Shown: positions 40,007-48,294 of the stretch, one piece after another
Numbering within the stretch: position 1 is the stretch's first letter
Layout: each line of letters begins with the position of its first letter
NCBI RefSeq assembly: GCF_031191185.1
Contig: NZ_CP133465.1
Coordinates: 2,501-66,500, forward strand
DNA: 64,000 bases
Direction: 5' to 3'
Origin: Prevotella nigrescens
GTDB taxonomy: Bacteria; Bacteroidota; Bacteroidia; Bacteroidales; Bacteroidaceae
The notes under the pieces: model-generated
Seen by the model: only the letters and a program-made list of their open reading frames with translations
Databases searched by the model: none
What the model was told of the DNA's origin: nothing
Position numbers and translations under genes: made by a program

Positions 40007-40843
40007 ATGACAAAGCAATTCAACACCGGCGAAACCCAAGAAACCCTCCGTCAGGACTACAACCCTGACGGTTCGGTACTGCGACGGGCACAGATGCGTA
40101 TGCTCGATATGGCTATCTACTTGCAGGAAACAGCCAAGAAGATAGGCATTCCGCTGAGGTTAGACGGTGGAAATGTACTCGGAGCGTTGCGCCACGGAGG
40201 TTTTATTCCGTGGGACGACGATATAGATATGGTGGTAAGCCAGAAGGATTTCAAACGCCTATGCGACTATCTCAAGGTGCACCCCCACCCCCATTACGTG
40301 TTGCAAGACAACTCTACCGACCGTGGATTCTATAAAGAGTGGGCTTGTCTGCGCGATTTAAGAACCGAAAACCGCAGCCACGAAACCTCCGAAAGCGAGA
40401 ACCGACGTATCCACGAAGCACAGAAATATCGAGGATTGCATGTCGATATATTCCCCTACGAGGGCAATATGATACCTTGGCTGCAACGTTTTGCAGCGAA
40501 ACTATCGGTGAATGTGAATCTTAAAATGGCAGGGCGATACCCCCGAATGGCGCAAACGTGCTACAATGTGTTGCACTATGGCGTCTTCCCCGTGTTCCGT
40601 TTCATTGGTAAAATCTTCGGCAATCCAGACTTGTATATGCACTCTTACGGTGCGTGGTTCTACGAACAAAACCCCAAGCGCATTATGGTGCCCCACAAAG
40701 ACATCGTTTTCGAGGGCTACACGTTTGAAGGACCAGCCGACGCGGAGGAACTTTGCCGTATCGCTTACGGCGAGTTTATGAATCTTCCGCCACGCGACAA
40801 GCGCGACAGACACAAGGTTGATGTAGTGTTTTTCGACGAGTAG
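40007..40843 (+). CDS. LicD family phosphotransferase
   Basis: A 278-residue protein of the LicD/nucleotidyltransferase-fold family, whose members transfer phosphocholine, ribitol phosphate or similar groups from CDP-activated donors onto surface glycans. The family signature is plain: LDGGNVLGALRHGGFIPW followed by DDDIDMV, then HVDIFPYEGN. It is probably cytoplasmic. It starts 7 nt after rseP and precedes a cytidylyltransferase and an epimerase, a set that suggests a CDP-activated donor is made and used here. The substrate cannot be read from the sequence. Confidence 0.88.
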   Translation: MTKQFNTGETQETLRQDYNPDGSVLRRAQMRMLDMAIYLQETAKKIGIPLRLDGGNVLGALRHGGFIPWDDDIDMVVSQKDFKRLCDYLKVHPHPHYVLQDNSTDRGFYKEWACLRDLRTENRSHETSESENRRIHEAQKYRGLHVDIFPYEGNMIPWLQRFAAKLSVNVNLKMAGRYPRMAQTCYNVLHYGVFPVFRFIGKIFGNPDLYMHSYGAWFYEQNPKRIMVPHKDIVFEGYTFEGPADAEELCRIAYGEFMNLPPRDKRDRHKVDVVFFDE

Positions 40844-40886
40844 AAAGCACGATAAAGACAGAAACAAAACTAAAAACAGCATAAAA

Positions 40887-41606
40887 ATGAACATAGCCGT
40901 TATCTTTGCAGGTGGTTCGGGACTACGTATGCACACCAAGTCGCGCCCCAAACAGTTTCTCGACCTAAACGGAAAGCCCATTATCATCTACACGCTCGAA
41001 CTCTTCGACAATCACCCACAGATTGACGCCATTGTCGTTTCGTGCATCAAAGAGTGGATTCCGTTCCTTGAAAAGATGCTCCGCAAGTTTGAAATAAACA
41101 AGGTTGTGAAGATTGTTTCGGGTGGAGCAACAGGGCAAGACTCCATTTACAACGGTCTGTGTGCAGCCAAAACGTATGCAAAAGACGAGGCTGCGACGGT
41201 GCTTATTCACGACGGCGTGCGCCCATTGATAACCGAAGAAACCATAACGGACAATATAAATAAGGTGGCGGAATGCGGTTCTTGCATTACCTGTGCGCCT
41301 GCTACCGAAACGTTTATCGTAAAACAAGAAGACGGAAGCTTGGAAATTCCGACACGTGCCAACTCTCTGATAGCACGCGCACCGCAAAGTTTTCACCTCT
41401 TCGACATTCTTTCAGCCCACCGCCGTGCGATAAGCGAAGACCGACACAACTTCATCGACTCGTGTACGATGATGAGCCACTACGGCTACAAGTTAGGAAC
41501 GATTATCGGTCCAATGGAAAACATAAAGATAACCACCCCCACCGACTTCTTCGTATTCCGTGCAATGGTAAAGGTTCACGAAGACCAACAAATCTTTGGC
41601 TTATAG
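40887..41606 (+). CDS. IspD/TarI family cytidylyltransferase
   Basis: A 239-residue CTP-dependent transferase. Signature pieces: VIFAGGSGLRM with SRPKQFL in the CTP-binding loop, LIHDGVRPLI, and ENIKITTPTDFFVF near the end. Two roles are possible: IspD of the MEP pathway, or TarI-type ribitol-5-phosphate (or related polyol phosphate) cytidylyltransferase. The KQFLDLNGKPIIIYTLELF run, and the placement beside LicD and an epimerase, favour the TarI type. The presence of dxr five genes up keeps IspD possible. Looking for another ispD in the genome would decide it. Confidence 0.82.
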   Translation: MNIAVIFAGGSGLRMHTKSRPKQFLDLNGKPIIIYTLELFDNHPQIDAIVVSCIKEWIPFLEKMLRKFEINKVVKIVSGGATGQDSIYNGLCAAKTYAKDEAATVLIHDGVRPLITEETITDNINKVAECGSCITCAPATETFIVKQEDGSLEIPTRANSLIARAPQSFHLFDILSAHRRAISEDRHNFIDSCTMMSHYGYKLGTIIGPMENIKITTPTDFFVFRAMVKVHEDQQIFGL

Positions 41607-41608
41607 AA

Positions 41609-42643
41609 ATGAATGCTATTCTCGAACAAGACGTAGAGCAATTCGCCCTTCGCTTCGCCTTAAAAGACGAACTGCGCGGAAAGACGGTTGCCGTAACAGG
41701 GGCGACAGGACTGCTCGGAGCGTGTATGGTGCGCTGTCTGTTGGCATTAAATCGCCAGCAGGGTCTTGGTCTGCGTGTATTGGCGGTAGTCAGAAACACT
41801 GCAAAAGCCGAAGCAATGTTTGGCAAACAAGATGTAGCATTAGGGTTTTATGCTTACGACTTTTCGGCAAACGAGGTCTTCAATCCTACCGAAAAGATAG
41901 ATTTCATCGTACATTTTGCCAGTCCTACGGCTTCAAAATACTTTGTGGAAAATCCTGTTGAAACGATGGTTACGGTGTTTAACGGCACGAAAAACCTACT
42001 CGACTACGCACGCACGAACCACACCCAATCGGTATTGTTGGCATCGTCGTTGGAAGTTTACGGCACCATTACCGACGACAGCACGCCGCTTACCGAAGAA
42101 GCACAGGGCTATCTCGACCCAATGGCGGTGCGCAGCAGCTACCCAATGGCAAAGCGGGCTGCCGAAACGCTCTGCCACGACTACGCAAAGGAATACGGAA
42201 CGCACGCTAAAGTGGCACGCTTGGCACAGACTTTCGGTGCAGGAGTGGCACAAGACGACACCCGTGTGTTTGCGCAATTTGCCCGCAGCGTCATCAAGGG
42301 CGAGGATATTGTGATGCACACAAAGGGCGAACTCTGCCGAAGCTATTGCTACACGACTGACGCCATCGCCGCTATGCTCTACATACTTCTGCGTGGCAAA
42401 GACGGCGAAGCCTACAACGTGGCAAACGAAACCACTTATATCTCCATAAAGGATATGGCAACCTTCCTTGCCGAAACGTTCAATCCACGTGTGAAGGTTG
42501 TAGTAGAACTAAAAGATAATATGGGCTATTCGCCTACAACAAAGCTGCGTTTGTCTACCGATAAGGTGCGACAGTTGGGCTGGACGCCCCAATACGGCTT
42601 ACAGGAAATGTTCCACCGCCTTATTGAATCTTTGAAGCAATAG
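41609..42643 (+). CDS. NAD-dependent epimerase/dehydratase (extended SDR)
   Basis: A 344-residue nucleotide-sugar or polyol dehydrogenase-type enzyme of the extended SDR family. NAD-binding GATGLLG is near residue 33, the ASSLEVYG segment supplies the Ser, and YPMAKR holds the Tyr-x3-Lys pair. I take the start at 41609, because the longer frame from 41273 only overlaps the preceding gene. It begins 2 nt after the cytidylyltransferase gene, suggesting joint synthesis of one activated sugar or polyol. Similar genes beside TarI-type enzymes reduce ribulose-5-phosphate-like substrates, but that is an inference. Confidence 0.85.
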   Translation: MNAILEQDVEQFALRFALKDELRGKTVAVTGATGLLGACMVRCLLALNRQQGLGLRVLAVVRNTAKAEAMFGKQDVALGFYAYDFSANEVFNPTEKIDFIVHFASPTASKYFVENPVETMVTVFNGTKNLLDYARTNHTQSVLLASSLEVYGTITDDSTPLTEEAQGYLDPMAVRSSYPMAKRAAETLCHDYAKEYGTHAKVARLAQTFGAGVAQDDTRVFAQFARSVIKGEDIVMHTKGELCRSYCYTTDAIAAMLYILLRGKDGEAYNVANETTYISIKDMATFLAETFNPRVKVVVELKDNMGYSPTTKLRLSTDKVRQLGWTPQYGLQEMFHRLIESLKQ

Positions 42644-42646
42644 TTT

Positions 42647-43552
42647 ATGGCAGCCAATATTCTCCACCGAATCAGCCAGTCGCTCTTTCACGTCTACGAA
42701 CGGAAAGACCTTCGCCAATGGGACGTTGCACCGCAAAAGCACCTCCCCATTTATGGCATTTACCACATTATGTTGGACACTGGGTGGGAGAAACTGGCAC
42801 AAAAGCAAATAGAGAACCTGAAAAACAGCGGACTGCTGGCAGCTACCAAAAAGCTTTTTATCAGCTGTATTGCAGCCGACGAAGCTAAAGTTGATGCGCT
42901 AAAACAACTGATTGACAGCGAGAAGGTAGAACTCATAGCCTTCTCTACCAACCCTCAAAAATACGAATACCCTGCCCTACAGTTCATCAAGGAACTCAGC
43001 CAGCGCGAAGATTGCCTTGTATATTACTTCCATTCAAAAGGCATTTCCTATCAGTCGTTGGTGTCTGACGACCGCCTTTTCCGTGCCTTCCAACAGAAAA
43101 TAGAGGCGTGGCGCGAGATGTTGGAATACTTTGTGTTCGACAAATGGCGCGTGGCTGTAAACGCTTTGTCGAACGGTTTCGACACTTACAGCTGCTATCG
43201 CTGGCCTCCTCGTAACTACACTATGTATTCGGGCAGTTTCTGGTGGGCAACATCGGCACACATTCGACAGTTGCCCGACTTCCAACCCGACGTTATTTCG
43301 GCTAATCGCTTCTACTCCGAAGTGTGGCTGTTCGAGCGCAAACACCGTCAGTTTTCGGCTTTCGATACCATTGCCGACCTTTATTTCGTGCGCATTCCAC
43401 GCTCCATTTACGCTGACGGAAAGCCGTCGTTCATCGACAAACTGCGTTTCTCGTTTATGTATAACTTCCGAAAAATAGAAAAACACATTTTCCATTACAA
43501 CTATAAGAAACGCTGCCAGCAACGTTTCCAACAACTTAAAAAGAAGATATAA
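42647..43552 (+). CDS. Glycosyltransferase-like protein
   Basis: A 301-residue protein starting 3 nt after the epimerase gene. Visible features include LPIYGIYHIMLDTGWE at the N-terminus, LVYYFHSKGISY in the middle, YSGSFWWATSAHIRQLPDF, and a strongly basic C-terminal end (KKRCQQRFQQLKKK) without a signal peptide. The YSGSFWW block followed by an acidic RFYSEVWL segment resembles GT-A-like sugar transferases found in surface-polysaccharide clusters, but I cannot assign a family number. As last gene of the block it probably acts on the product of the LicD/cytidylyltransferase/epimerase set. Confidence 0.65.
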   Translation: MAANILHRISQSLFHVYERKDLRQWDVAPQKHLPIYGIYHIMLDTGWEKLAQKQIENLKNSGLLAATKKLFISCIAADEAKVDALKQLIDSEKVELIAFSTNPQKYEYPALQFIKELSQREDCLVYYFHSKGISYQSLVSDDRLFRAFQQKIEAWREMLEYFVFDKWRVAVNALSNGFDTYSCYRWPPRNYTMYSGSFWWATSAHIRQLPDFQPDVISANRFYSEVWLFERKHRQFSAFDTIADLYFVRIPRSIYADGKPSFIDKLRFSFMYNFRKIEKHIFHYNYKKRCQQRFQQLKKKI

Positions 43553-43690
43553 AGGGCAGTAGAAACCTCGTTTAGTGAAGCATAGACCATTTTTTCTGAT
43601 GAAAGAAGAAAACTACAGCAATGTATTCATAATGTGAGAATATTTCTTCAAAAAAGTAACAGCTATACCTTGATGTTGCAAAAGTATAGT

Positions 43691-43749
43691 TCTTACAATC
43701 CAAAAGAGCCTGTTTTGCCGTGCAAAACAGGCTCTTTTGGATTGTAAGA
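43691..43749. repeat. Dispersed palindromic repeat family, site D (perfect 28-bp hairpin)
   Basis: Positions 43691-43718 and 43722-43749 are perfect 28-bp reverse complements with the 3-nt loop CGT (core GAGCCTGTTTTGC and its complement). This is the most complete copy of the family. It lies between the convergent glycosyltransferase-like gene and cas2 and could also stop transcription from either side. The rest of 43553-43799 shows no CRISPR repeats. Confidence 0.85.
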
Positions 43750-43799
43750 CAATGGGTTTCATAATTCACTTATAAGACCCTCTTTTTCTAAAAGAAGAA

Positions 43800-44138
43800 T
43801 TAAAAGAGTTCTAACTGTGCCCCAGGAGCATTCGGGCGTTGCGGTTTCTGTCCATAGAAGAGTTTTATTTCTTCGAATTGCTTGTCAGTAATACCCATAA
43901 CTCCGACCTTTCCGTATGTTGGAATGAAGGAGGAAACACGTTTGATGTGTACTCCCATGTTCTCTTTGCTGCCACAATGACGTATGTAAATGGAGAATTG
44001 GAACATTGTGAAACCATCTTTTATTAGGTTCTGACGAAAGACAGTGGCAGCTTTTCTCTCTTTTTTTGTGTCTGTGGGTAAATCAAAAAATACCATTAAC
44101 CACATGCTTCTGTATTGACTAAATCTATAAGTTTCCAC
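43800..44138 (-). CDS. cas2: CRISPR-associated endonuclease Cas2 (type II)
   Basis: A 112-residue Cas2 with the usual ferredoxin-like start (RSMWLMVFFDLPTDTKKERK) carrying the conserved Asp, and the C-terminal end AQLELF seen in Bacteroidota type II-C Cas2 proteins. It would form the Cas1-Cas2 integrase that inserts new spacers. It follows cas1 after 9 nt, but no CRISPR array is found on the downstream side, where it is expected. Confidence 0.93.
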   Translation of the reverse strand: METYRFSQYRSMWLMVFFDLPTDTKKERKAATVFRQNLIKDGFTMFQFSIYIRHCGSKENMGVHIKRVSSFIPTYGKVGVMGITDKQFEEIKLFYGQKPQRPNAPGAQLELF

Positions 44139-44147
44139 TAATAGCCT

Positions 44148-45080
44148 TTATAATTCGGGATAAACCATTCTTCTTTGCTCTCCGCTAAAGCACTTGTAAA
44201 GTGAGGAAGTTGTCTGTTGTGTGGCTATCATCAATGGACTTTTTTTGTTTCCAATTGTTGTATCGAGTACAGGAATAGCAAGGAGTTTCATCTTGATATC
44301 TTTTGTAAGCTCACTGTAATCGGTAGTTGACGCCATTACATCTAACACCAAGCCATCGACGTAAGGGCGGTAAGGTTCCATAATATCGTCGGCAAGGCAA
44401 TAGGCATTGTATCTGTTGTGGTGGTGAATACCCAATGTTGGGAGCAATCCGCTGGCTACTAAAGAGCGTGCTACCACGGCACGTAATATGGCGTATCCAT
44501 AGTTCAACAGGTTGTTAGGTGGTTCGCCTTCGCGTCCTCTTACGAAATCAGGAATATCAGAAAAGAGATTTTTCCAATAATAAGCAGCTGCACGAGCTTC
44601 AAGATTGTCGGGGTCGCCACTCCTAACCTTGTCTGCCCAAGCATACATACAGCCTACATCGGTGTTGGTGTATATGCTTAGAAGTTTTGCCTGATTGCTT
44701 ATTTTCTGCTTAATGGTTTGCTGCCACAATTGTTTTTTTAACGGTAACGATGCTTCTATTTGGGTGCGGAAGCGTTCGCTTTGCGTTGTGTTACCACATA
44801 AAGGCAGCAAAAGTCCGATGGGCATATTCTTGCTGTCGCAGGTAATCACTGCGCAGTTGTTTTCTATCAGAGCTTCTAATGCAGACGATGTAATGGTTAT
44901 CCGCTTATTATCGAGTAGTACAACTCCAATGTCTTCTATTGGAATTGTACGCTCGCTTTGCTTTTTAAAACCGTCAGGCAGGTCATCGCATGTTTCTACT
45001 TCGGGCAAACGAATTGCTAATTGTGCATTCTGTAAACTTAAATAGGCAGGATTGCTAAAACATAATGTCTTCTTTATCAT
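44148..45080 (-). CDS. cas1: CRISPR-associated integrase Cas1 (type II)
   Basis: A 310-residue Cas1 of the type II-C kind. The N-terminal domain starts IKKTLCFSNPAYLSLQNAQL. The metal-binding residues are visible as Glu in NLEARAAAYYW, His in LGIHHHNRYN, and the acidic pair in CLADDIMEPYRPYVD. The gene looks intact. An IS982-type element is inserted 15 bp upstream of its start codon, at the junction with the former cas9 gene, so it has lost its native upstream gene and probably its promoter. Confidence 0.94.
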   Translation of the reverse strand: MIKKTLCFSNPAYLSLQNAQLAIRLPEVETCDDLPDGFKKQSERTIPIEDIGVVLLDNKRITITSSALEALIENNCAVITCDSKNMPIGLLLPLCGNTTQSERFRTQIEASLPLKKQLWQQTIKQKISNQAKLLSIYTNTDVGCMYAWADKVRSGDPDNLEARAAAYYWKNLFSDIPDFVRGREGEPPNNLLNYGYAILRAVVARSLVASGLLPTLGIHHHNRYNAYCLADDIMEPYRPYVDGLVLDVMASTTDYSELTKDIKMKLLAIPVLDTTIGNKKSPLMIATQQTTSSLYKCFSGEQRRMVYPEL

Positions 45081-45095
45081 AAGCTATCTATATTA

Positions 45096-46188
45096 ACGTG
45101 AGTTCGACGAATTGTAAGTGCCTATAAATTTGGTGATTAGCGAAATTTGTTGTAACTTTAAGGTGCTAACATACAAACAATTACAAACAAAAATCGCTAT
45201 GATCACCGAAGACAAAGTTACTGAAATCTTTTGTATGGCAGATGACTTCTGCAAGTTTTTTGATGCAATGACAGCAAAATATACGTTAAAAGCTACTGAA
45301 AAAAGAAAATATCATCGAAATTCTACAATGTCAAAGGCTGAAGTCATGCTGATAATGATTCTTTTCCACGGCTCCGGTTATCGCTGCTTTAAACATTTCT
45401 ATCTTGAAAAAGTCAAGAAATATTTCTTTGGCAAAATTCTTGTGTTATCGCTGCTTTAAACATTTCTATCTTGAAAAAGTATGCAAGCATCTTCACCATC
45501 TGTTTTCCAATGTTGTTTCTTATAACCGTTTAGTAGAATTGGAAAGGGAGGTAGCCGTACCCTTAACCTTGTTTATCAAGAAGGTCCTGTTGGGCAAATG
45601 TACGGGCATAAGCTTCGTTGACAGCACACCACTGCGTGTCTGCAAAAACCAAAGAATACATATTCACAAGGTTTTCAAAGGCATAGCTCAAAGAGGAAAA
45701 TGCTCCATGGGTTGGTTCTTCGGTTTCAAGTTGCATTTGATTTGCAATGAGAAAGGAGAGCTTCTCAACTTTATGATAACGCCGGGAGATGTTGATGACC
45801 GTAAACCTTTGGAGTACAAGGCATTCATAGATTTCATCTATGGTAAGCTGGTCGGTGATAAAGGGTACATCGGCAAGAACCTCTTTCAAAGGCTTTTTGT
45901 TGACGGAATACAACTTATTACCAAATTGAAAAGTAACATGAAAGGAGCTTTAATGAGTGTTTCAGACAGACTTTTACTCAGAAAAAGAGCCATTATAGAA
46001 ACGGTGAATGATGAACTTAAGAACATTGCACAAGTGGAACACTCCAGACATAGATGCTTTGACAATTTCATCGTCAACTTATTAGGGGCTATTGCTGCCT
46101 ATTGTCTGTTTCCAAAGGAGCCGTGCATAAATCTGCAAAGGACTATTGATACACAGCTTGCATTGTTCTGAATTCATCGAACTCACGT
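45096..46188 (+). mobile_element. IS982-family insertion sequence with a 7-bp target duplication
   Basis: A 1093-bp element. The ends are inverted repeats ACGTGAGTTCGACGAATT (45096) and its counterpart with one mismatch (ending 46188). The 7-bp direct repeat TATATTA is on both sides (45089-45095 and 46189-46195), so the insertion point is known exactly. It falls on the minus-strand TAATATA, which contains the stop codon of the cas9 remnant. One transposase gene is inside, broken by a duplication. Confidence 0.93.
45199..46171 (+). pseudogene. IS982-family transposase, disrupted by a 67-bp duplication
   Basis: A DDE transposase of the IS982 type: SFVDSTPLRVC gives the first Asp, VGDKGYIG the second, and KRAIIETVNDELKN the Glu. 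The frame from 45199 breaks because a 36-bp segment (TATCGCTGCTTTAAACATTT start) occurs at 45378-45413 and again at 45445-45480, with 31 bp between. Removing 67 bp restores one frame of 301 residues (FKHFYLEKV joined to CKHLHHLFSN), the normal size. The element is therefore probably unable to move by itself. A second frame from 45404 covers the C-terminal 255 residues. Confidence 0.88.
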
Positions 46189-46192
46189 TATA

Positions 46193-46276
46193 TTAATCGT
46201 ATTCACCTACTGCAACTATCTTACCAATAGAGTTAATACGCACTTTAATGATACCTTCTAAAGGCTTTAATGAATC
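46193..46276 (-). pseudogene. cas9 C-terminal remnant
   Basis: On the minus strand 46193-46276 reads DSLKPLEGIIKVRINSIGKI then VAVGEYD and stop. Ending a frame just before cas1, with a KVRIN..GKIV..GEY tail, fits the C-terminus of a Bacteroidota type II Cas9. Before the IS inserted, its stop codon would have been 12 bp from the cas1 start. Upstream (higher coordinates) the frame drifts into unrelated sequence and meets a stop at 46325-46327. Only about 27 of some 1400 residues remain, so the nuclease is lost from this locus. The assignment rests on position plus a short motif. Confidence 0.6.
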
Positions 46277-46309
46277 AAAACAAGTCAAACATAAATTCAG
46301 ATAGAATAA

Positions 46310-46456
46310 TGGAAAAGAAAACTGTCAGTAACGAGGGGATGGGGAATACAATCCATTACACCAACTACGCAAGGTTATGACTATGCCGAGACAGCGTGGC
46401 AGCGCAAACTCAGAAACCAAGCAAACAGAAAGAAGAAGCGAGGACGAGGATTATAA
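46310..46456 (+). pseudogene. Gene fragment of unknown origin
   Basis: An open stretch without a start codon, ending at 46456: its last part reads TPTTQGYDYAETAWQRKLRN followed by QANRKKKRGRGL. It looks like the basic C-terminal tail of a real protein. It may be the end of a gene brought in by the event that removed cas9. I cannot name the protein. A 135-residue frame from 46377 in another phase is not supported. Confidence 0.3.
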
Positions 46457-46508
46457 CCCTATCAAAAATCGTATTAGAAAAGTGCAGAAAGAAGAATATC
46501 TCATTAAA

Positions 46509-46563
46509 AACGCTTGTTATTCGCCAGCAAAGTATTATCTTTGCAAACAGAATAACAAGCGTT
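46509..46563. other. Nested hairpin with a promoter-like box
   Basis: AACGCTTGTTATTC (46509-46522) and its exact complement (46550-46563) form a 14-bp outer stem. An inner 6-bp stem GCAAAG/CTTTGC (46527-46532 and 46539-46544) with a 6-nt loop is nested in it. The inner part contains TATCTTTG, a -7-like box. It could be a small RNA, a terminator or a remnant of a small mobile element. Apart from this and site E, the gap 46457-46962 holds nothing recognised. Confidence 0.5.
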
Positions 46564-46684
46564 CTTTGTTAGGCAGAAAACAGCGGAGCCAAGTAGTTTG
46601 CTCGTTTCTAAATCGTTACCAGTTTAGTTGTATCAATAAGATAACTTCTTTATTTTCAATTAGATACACTTTAATAAATATCTT

Positions 46685-46730
46685 AGCGTGTAAAACCTAT
46701 TGTTTTGCATTGCAAAAGCGGCACTTTCAC
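46685..46730. repeat. Dispersed palindromic repeat family, site E
   Basis: GTAAAACCTATTGTTTTGCA followed by TTGCAAAAGC is the reverse complement of the module seen at sites C and F (GCTTTTGnAAnGCAAAACA then ATAGGTTTT). A short single-module copy. Confidence 0.55.
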
Positions 46731-46962
46731 TTTTCAATCCCTATTTTCCAGCTCTCTTTTTCTCTATTTTCCCCTTTCCGTTAGTGTTAAATTTATTGCC
46801 CCATTTACTTGATTTTAGAACAATAAATCGGAAGTGTCGTTAGTTGGGATTGCTTTAAAATCATTATCTTTACATAGGTGGGGCAAGATAGATACTGTCA
46901 TAGTAACGTTTAGCAATTGGCATTTACGGCAAAAGACAGCGCAATTTAACTACCAATTGAGG

Positions 46963-48294
46963 TTATTCGTTTTTGAAACACATTATATAATAGATGGGCA
47001 TATAGGTGATGCCATCGGCAACGCTCACTTCTTGTTCGTTTGAAAGGACGTATGCACGGTGGATATTGTAATGCTTGTTGGAAACAAATTTATTCAAGGC
47101 ACTATGTATTTTGTAATCCTTTCCCGATTTAACTTCTATCGGTGTAATGCTCAAATGCTCGACATCATCTATAAGGAAGTCTACTTCTCCGTTCTGCTTG
47201 TTGTCGTAGTAATAAAGCGAGAAGCCGTGTGCCTTTAGCTCTTGTGCAACAACTGTTTCGTAAACAGAGCCGAGATTGATACTTGGGACATCATCGAGCA
47301 CTGCTTTTGGATTGTTGCGATAATAGATGGAAGTTAGCAGACCAACATCGTTCATATACAGTTTCAGAAGATTCTTACCGCTGTTTTGTATCAGAGGGAA
47401 TGTAGGTGTGCTAATCGCTTTAACCTCTAAAGCAATGCCAGATGCAATCAGATATTCGAACTCTTCTGCGTAATTGGACATTCGCTTACCTGTTTTTCCC
47501 TCAATATCTTTAGCAATGATACGCTTCTTGGTTTTCTCTAAATTAGAAGGAATCATTTCGTAGATACGTTGAATGCTTAATCGGCGGTTTGTCATCTGCT
47601 CGTATTTTGCAGCATCAATACCATAATTTTGATAAACGGCATCTTGCGAAGCTCGGGTTGTCTGTATGTTATCTTCTTCAATGAATTTATTTACAGCGTC
47701 GGGAAGACCACCTGAGAGAAGATAATGTCTGAACAAACTCATTAGTTTATTGTGGATAGCGGTGGGCATAGGTTTCCTTTTTGCAAAATTGTCGTATAGT
47801 GTATCAAGTATTATCTGCCCGACACCATTTGCAATGAGAAACTCTTCAAAATCCAGTGGGTACATGTGCTTGATGAGTATGCTGCCCAATGGCAGTGAAC
47901 TTGTTTGTTTTAAGGCAATTCCTAAGCGCGAACCACTGGCAATATAGGTGAATCTGCCATCTTCACGGAGGAACTTCAAGAGTGTGAACAAGTGGTCGTA
48001 TGCTTGTATTTCGTCAATAAACACCAGCGTGTTGTGTTTGTCTCCCATCTTATTGCCAAAGTTAATACTTAGTGTAAGATAGAAATCGCGCACGGTACGA
48101 ACGTCGGCAAACAAACGGTCGCCGAGTTTATCTTCCTCCATATTGATTTCAATATAATTGCTGAACTCCTTTTGTCCAACATAGCGAATGATATACGATT
48201 TACCTATCTGTCGTGCTCCATCTATCAGGAGTATCTTGTCATCAGACGATTGTAGATGGCTTTTTATAAACTTTTCTATCTTTCTATACAGCAT
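46963..48294 (-). CDS. AAA ATPase with DUF4143 and a nuclease-like C-terminus
   Basis: A 443-residue cytoplasmic protein of the AAA/DUF4143 group. Walker A is DGARQIGKSY (Lys32), Walker B is TLVFIDEIQ, and FTYIASGSRLGIAL forms the sensor region. The C-terminal part has GEVDFLIDD followed by ITPIEVKSGKDY, a PD-(D/E)xK-like arrangement, which may be a nuclease or a relic of one. Family members are common, strain-variable accessory genes whose role is unknown. The gene stands alone next to the decayed CRISPR locus, and its promoter is covered by an unusual repeat array. Confidence 0.88.
   Translation of the reverse strand: MLYRKIEKFIKSHLQSSDDKILLIDGARQIGKSYIIRYVGQKEFSNYIEINMEEDKLGDRLFADVRTVRDFYLTLSINFGNKMGDKHNTLVFIDEIQAYDHLFTLLKFLREDGRFTYIASGSRLGIALKQTSSLPLGSILIKHMYPLDFEEFLIANGVGQIILDTLYDNFAKRKPMPTAIHNKLMSLFRHYLLSGGLPDAVNKFIEEDNIQTTRASQDAVYQNYGIDAAKYEQMTNRRLSIQRIYEMIPSNLEKTKKRIIAKDIEGKTGKRMSNYAEEFEYLIASGIALEVKAISTPTFPLIQNSGKNLLKLYMNDVGLLTSIYYRNNPKAVLDDVPSINLGSVYETVVAQELKAHGFSLYYYDNKQNGEVDFLIDDVEHLSITPIEVKSGKDYKIHSALNKFVSNKHYNIHRAYVLSNEQEVSVADGITYMPIYYIMCFKNE

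Noticed and set aside
40887..41606. Firm call as ispD
   Set aside because: Motifs fit both IspD and TarI, and the gene context favours a surface-polyol role; left as family level.
43553..43799. Possible CRISPR array downstream of cas2
   Set aside because: The only repeat there is a single perfect hairpin of the dispersed palindrome family; no direct repeats with regular spacers are present.
46377..46784. 135-residue plus-strand frame
   Set aside because: It runs through a hairpin and repeat site E, and its first part is out of phase with the more protein-like tail ending at 46456.
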